A stretch of 6,583 nt of DNA from CAIJXV01 sp964497135 (GTDB lineage: Bacteria; Verrucomicrobiota; Kiritimatiellia; CAIKKV01; CAIJXV01): positions 1 to 6,583 of the forward strand of contig CAZCDO010000208.1 of assembly GCA_964497135.1 (NCBI GenBank), read 5' to 3'. The notes beneath the pieces are model-generated. The model saw only the letters and a list, made by a program, of their open reading frames with translations, did no database searches and was not told the DNA's origin. Both the position numbers and the translations under genes were made by a program. Below are positions 6,545 through 6,583 of the stretch, one piece after another (position 1 is the stretch's first letter; each line of letters opens with the position of its first letter).

Positions 6545-6583
6545 TCCAGCCTTCGTAGCCAAGGGCTTCACTACGGCGAAGTA
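6545..6583. repeat. Palindromic interspersed repeat at the window end
   Basis: CTTCG (6551-6555) pairs with CGAAG (6577-6581), TAG (6556-6558) with CTA (6571-6573), and alternatively AGCC (6557-6560) with GGCT (6564-6567). Its 9-mer CTTCGTAGC at 6551-6559 is the reverse complement of GCTACGAAG at 614-622, so the two elements appear to belong to one family. It may continue past the window edge. Confidence 0.6.

Overview
The window looks like chromosomal DNA from a member of the PVC group, most likely Verrucomicrobiota or Kiritimatiellota. The grounds are a tight four-gene prepilin-like cluster resembling the 'Verru_Chthon cassette' families, moderately high GC, and nested palindromic repeats of a kind I associate with such genomes. 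This placement is from memory of family features, not from a search.

Positions 2-4220 (+) hold four genes that overlap end to start by 8, 4 and 14 bases and so form one translationally coupled unit. The first (cut off by the window edge) is a GspH-like pseudopilin with a GFTLVE processing site. The second is GspI-like / cassette-protein-B-like (GFSMIE ... LLPSGL). The third is GspJ-like / cassette-protein-C-like (GFTLIE). The fourth is a large 858-residue GspK-like / cassette-protein-A-like protein that lacks Glu+5. The order matches the canonical gspH-I-J-K order of type II secretion minor pseudopilins, which form the tip of the pseudopilus. The cluster therefore probably builds a pilus or pseudopilus tip carrying an enlarged K-type cap. 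The second gene is odd: its leader is 72 residues long and is encoded largely by palindrome-rich sequence that looks inserted in frame.

Positions 4221-4616 contain no intact gene. They hold a decayed, internally deleted IS630-family transposase on the minus strand: an N-terminal linker fragment and the C-terminal catalytic-Glu fragment, joined out of frame.

Positions 4617-5342 (+) encode a 241-residue protein I do not recognise, with an Arg-rich tail. Its 3' end overlaps by 96 bases the convergent gene at 5247-6419 (-), a 12-TM major facilitator superfamily transporter with a GTG start and a good Shine-Dalgarno. The last 164 bases hold the upstream region of the transporter gene, with a small hairpin, and at the very end a palindromic repeat that shares a 9-mer with the repeat inside the second gene.

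No tRNA, rRNA, CRISPR array, convincing promoter or intrinsic terminator was seen.
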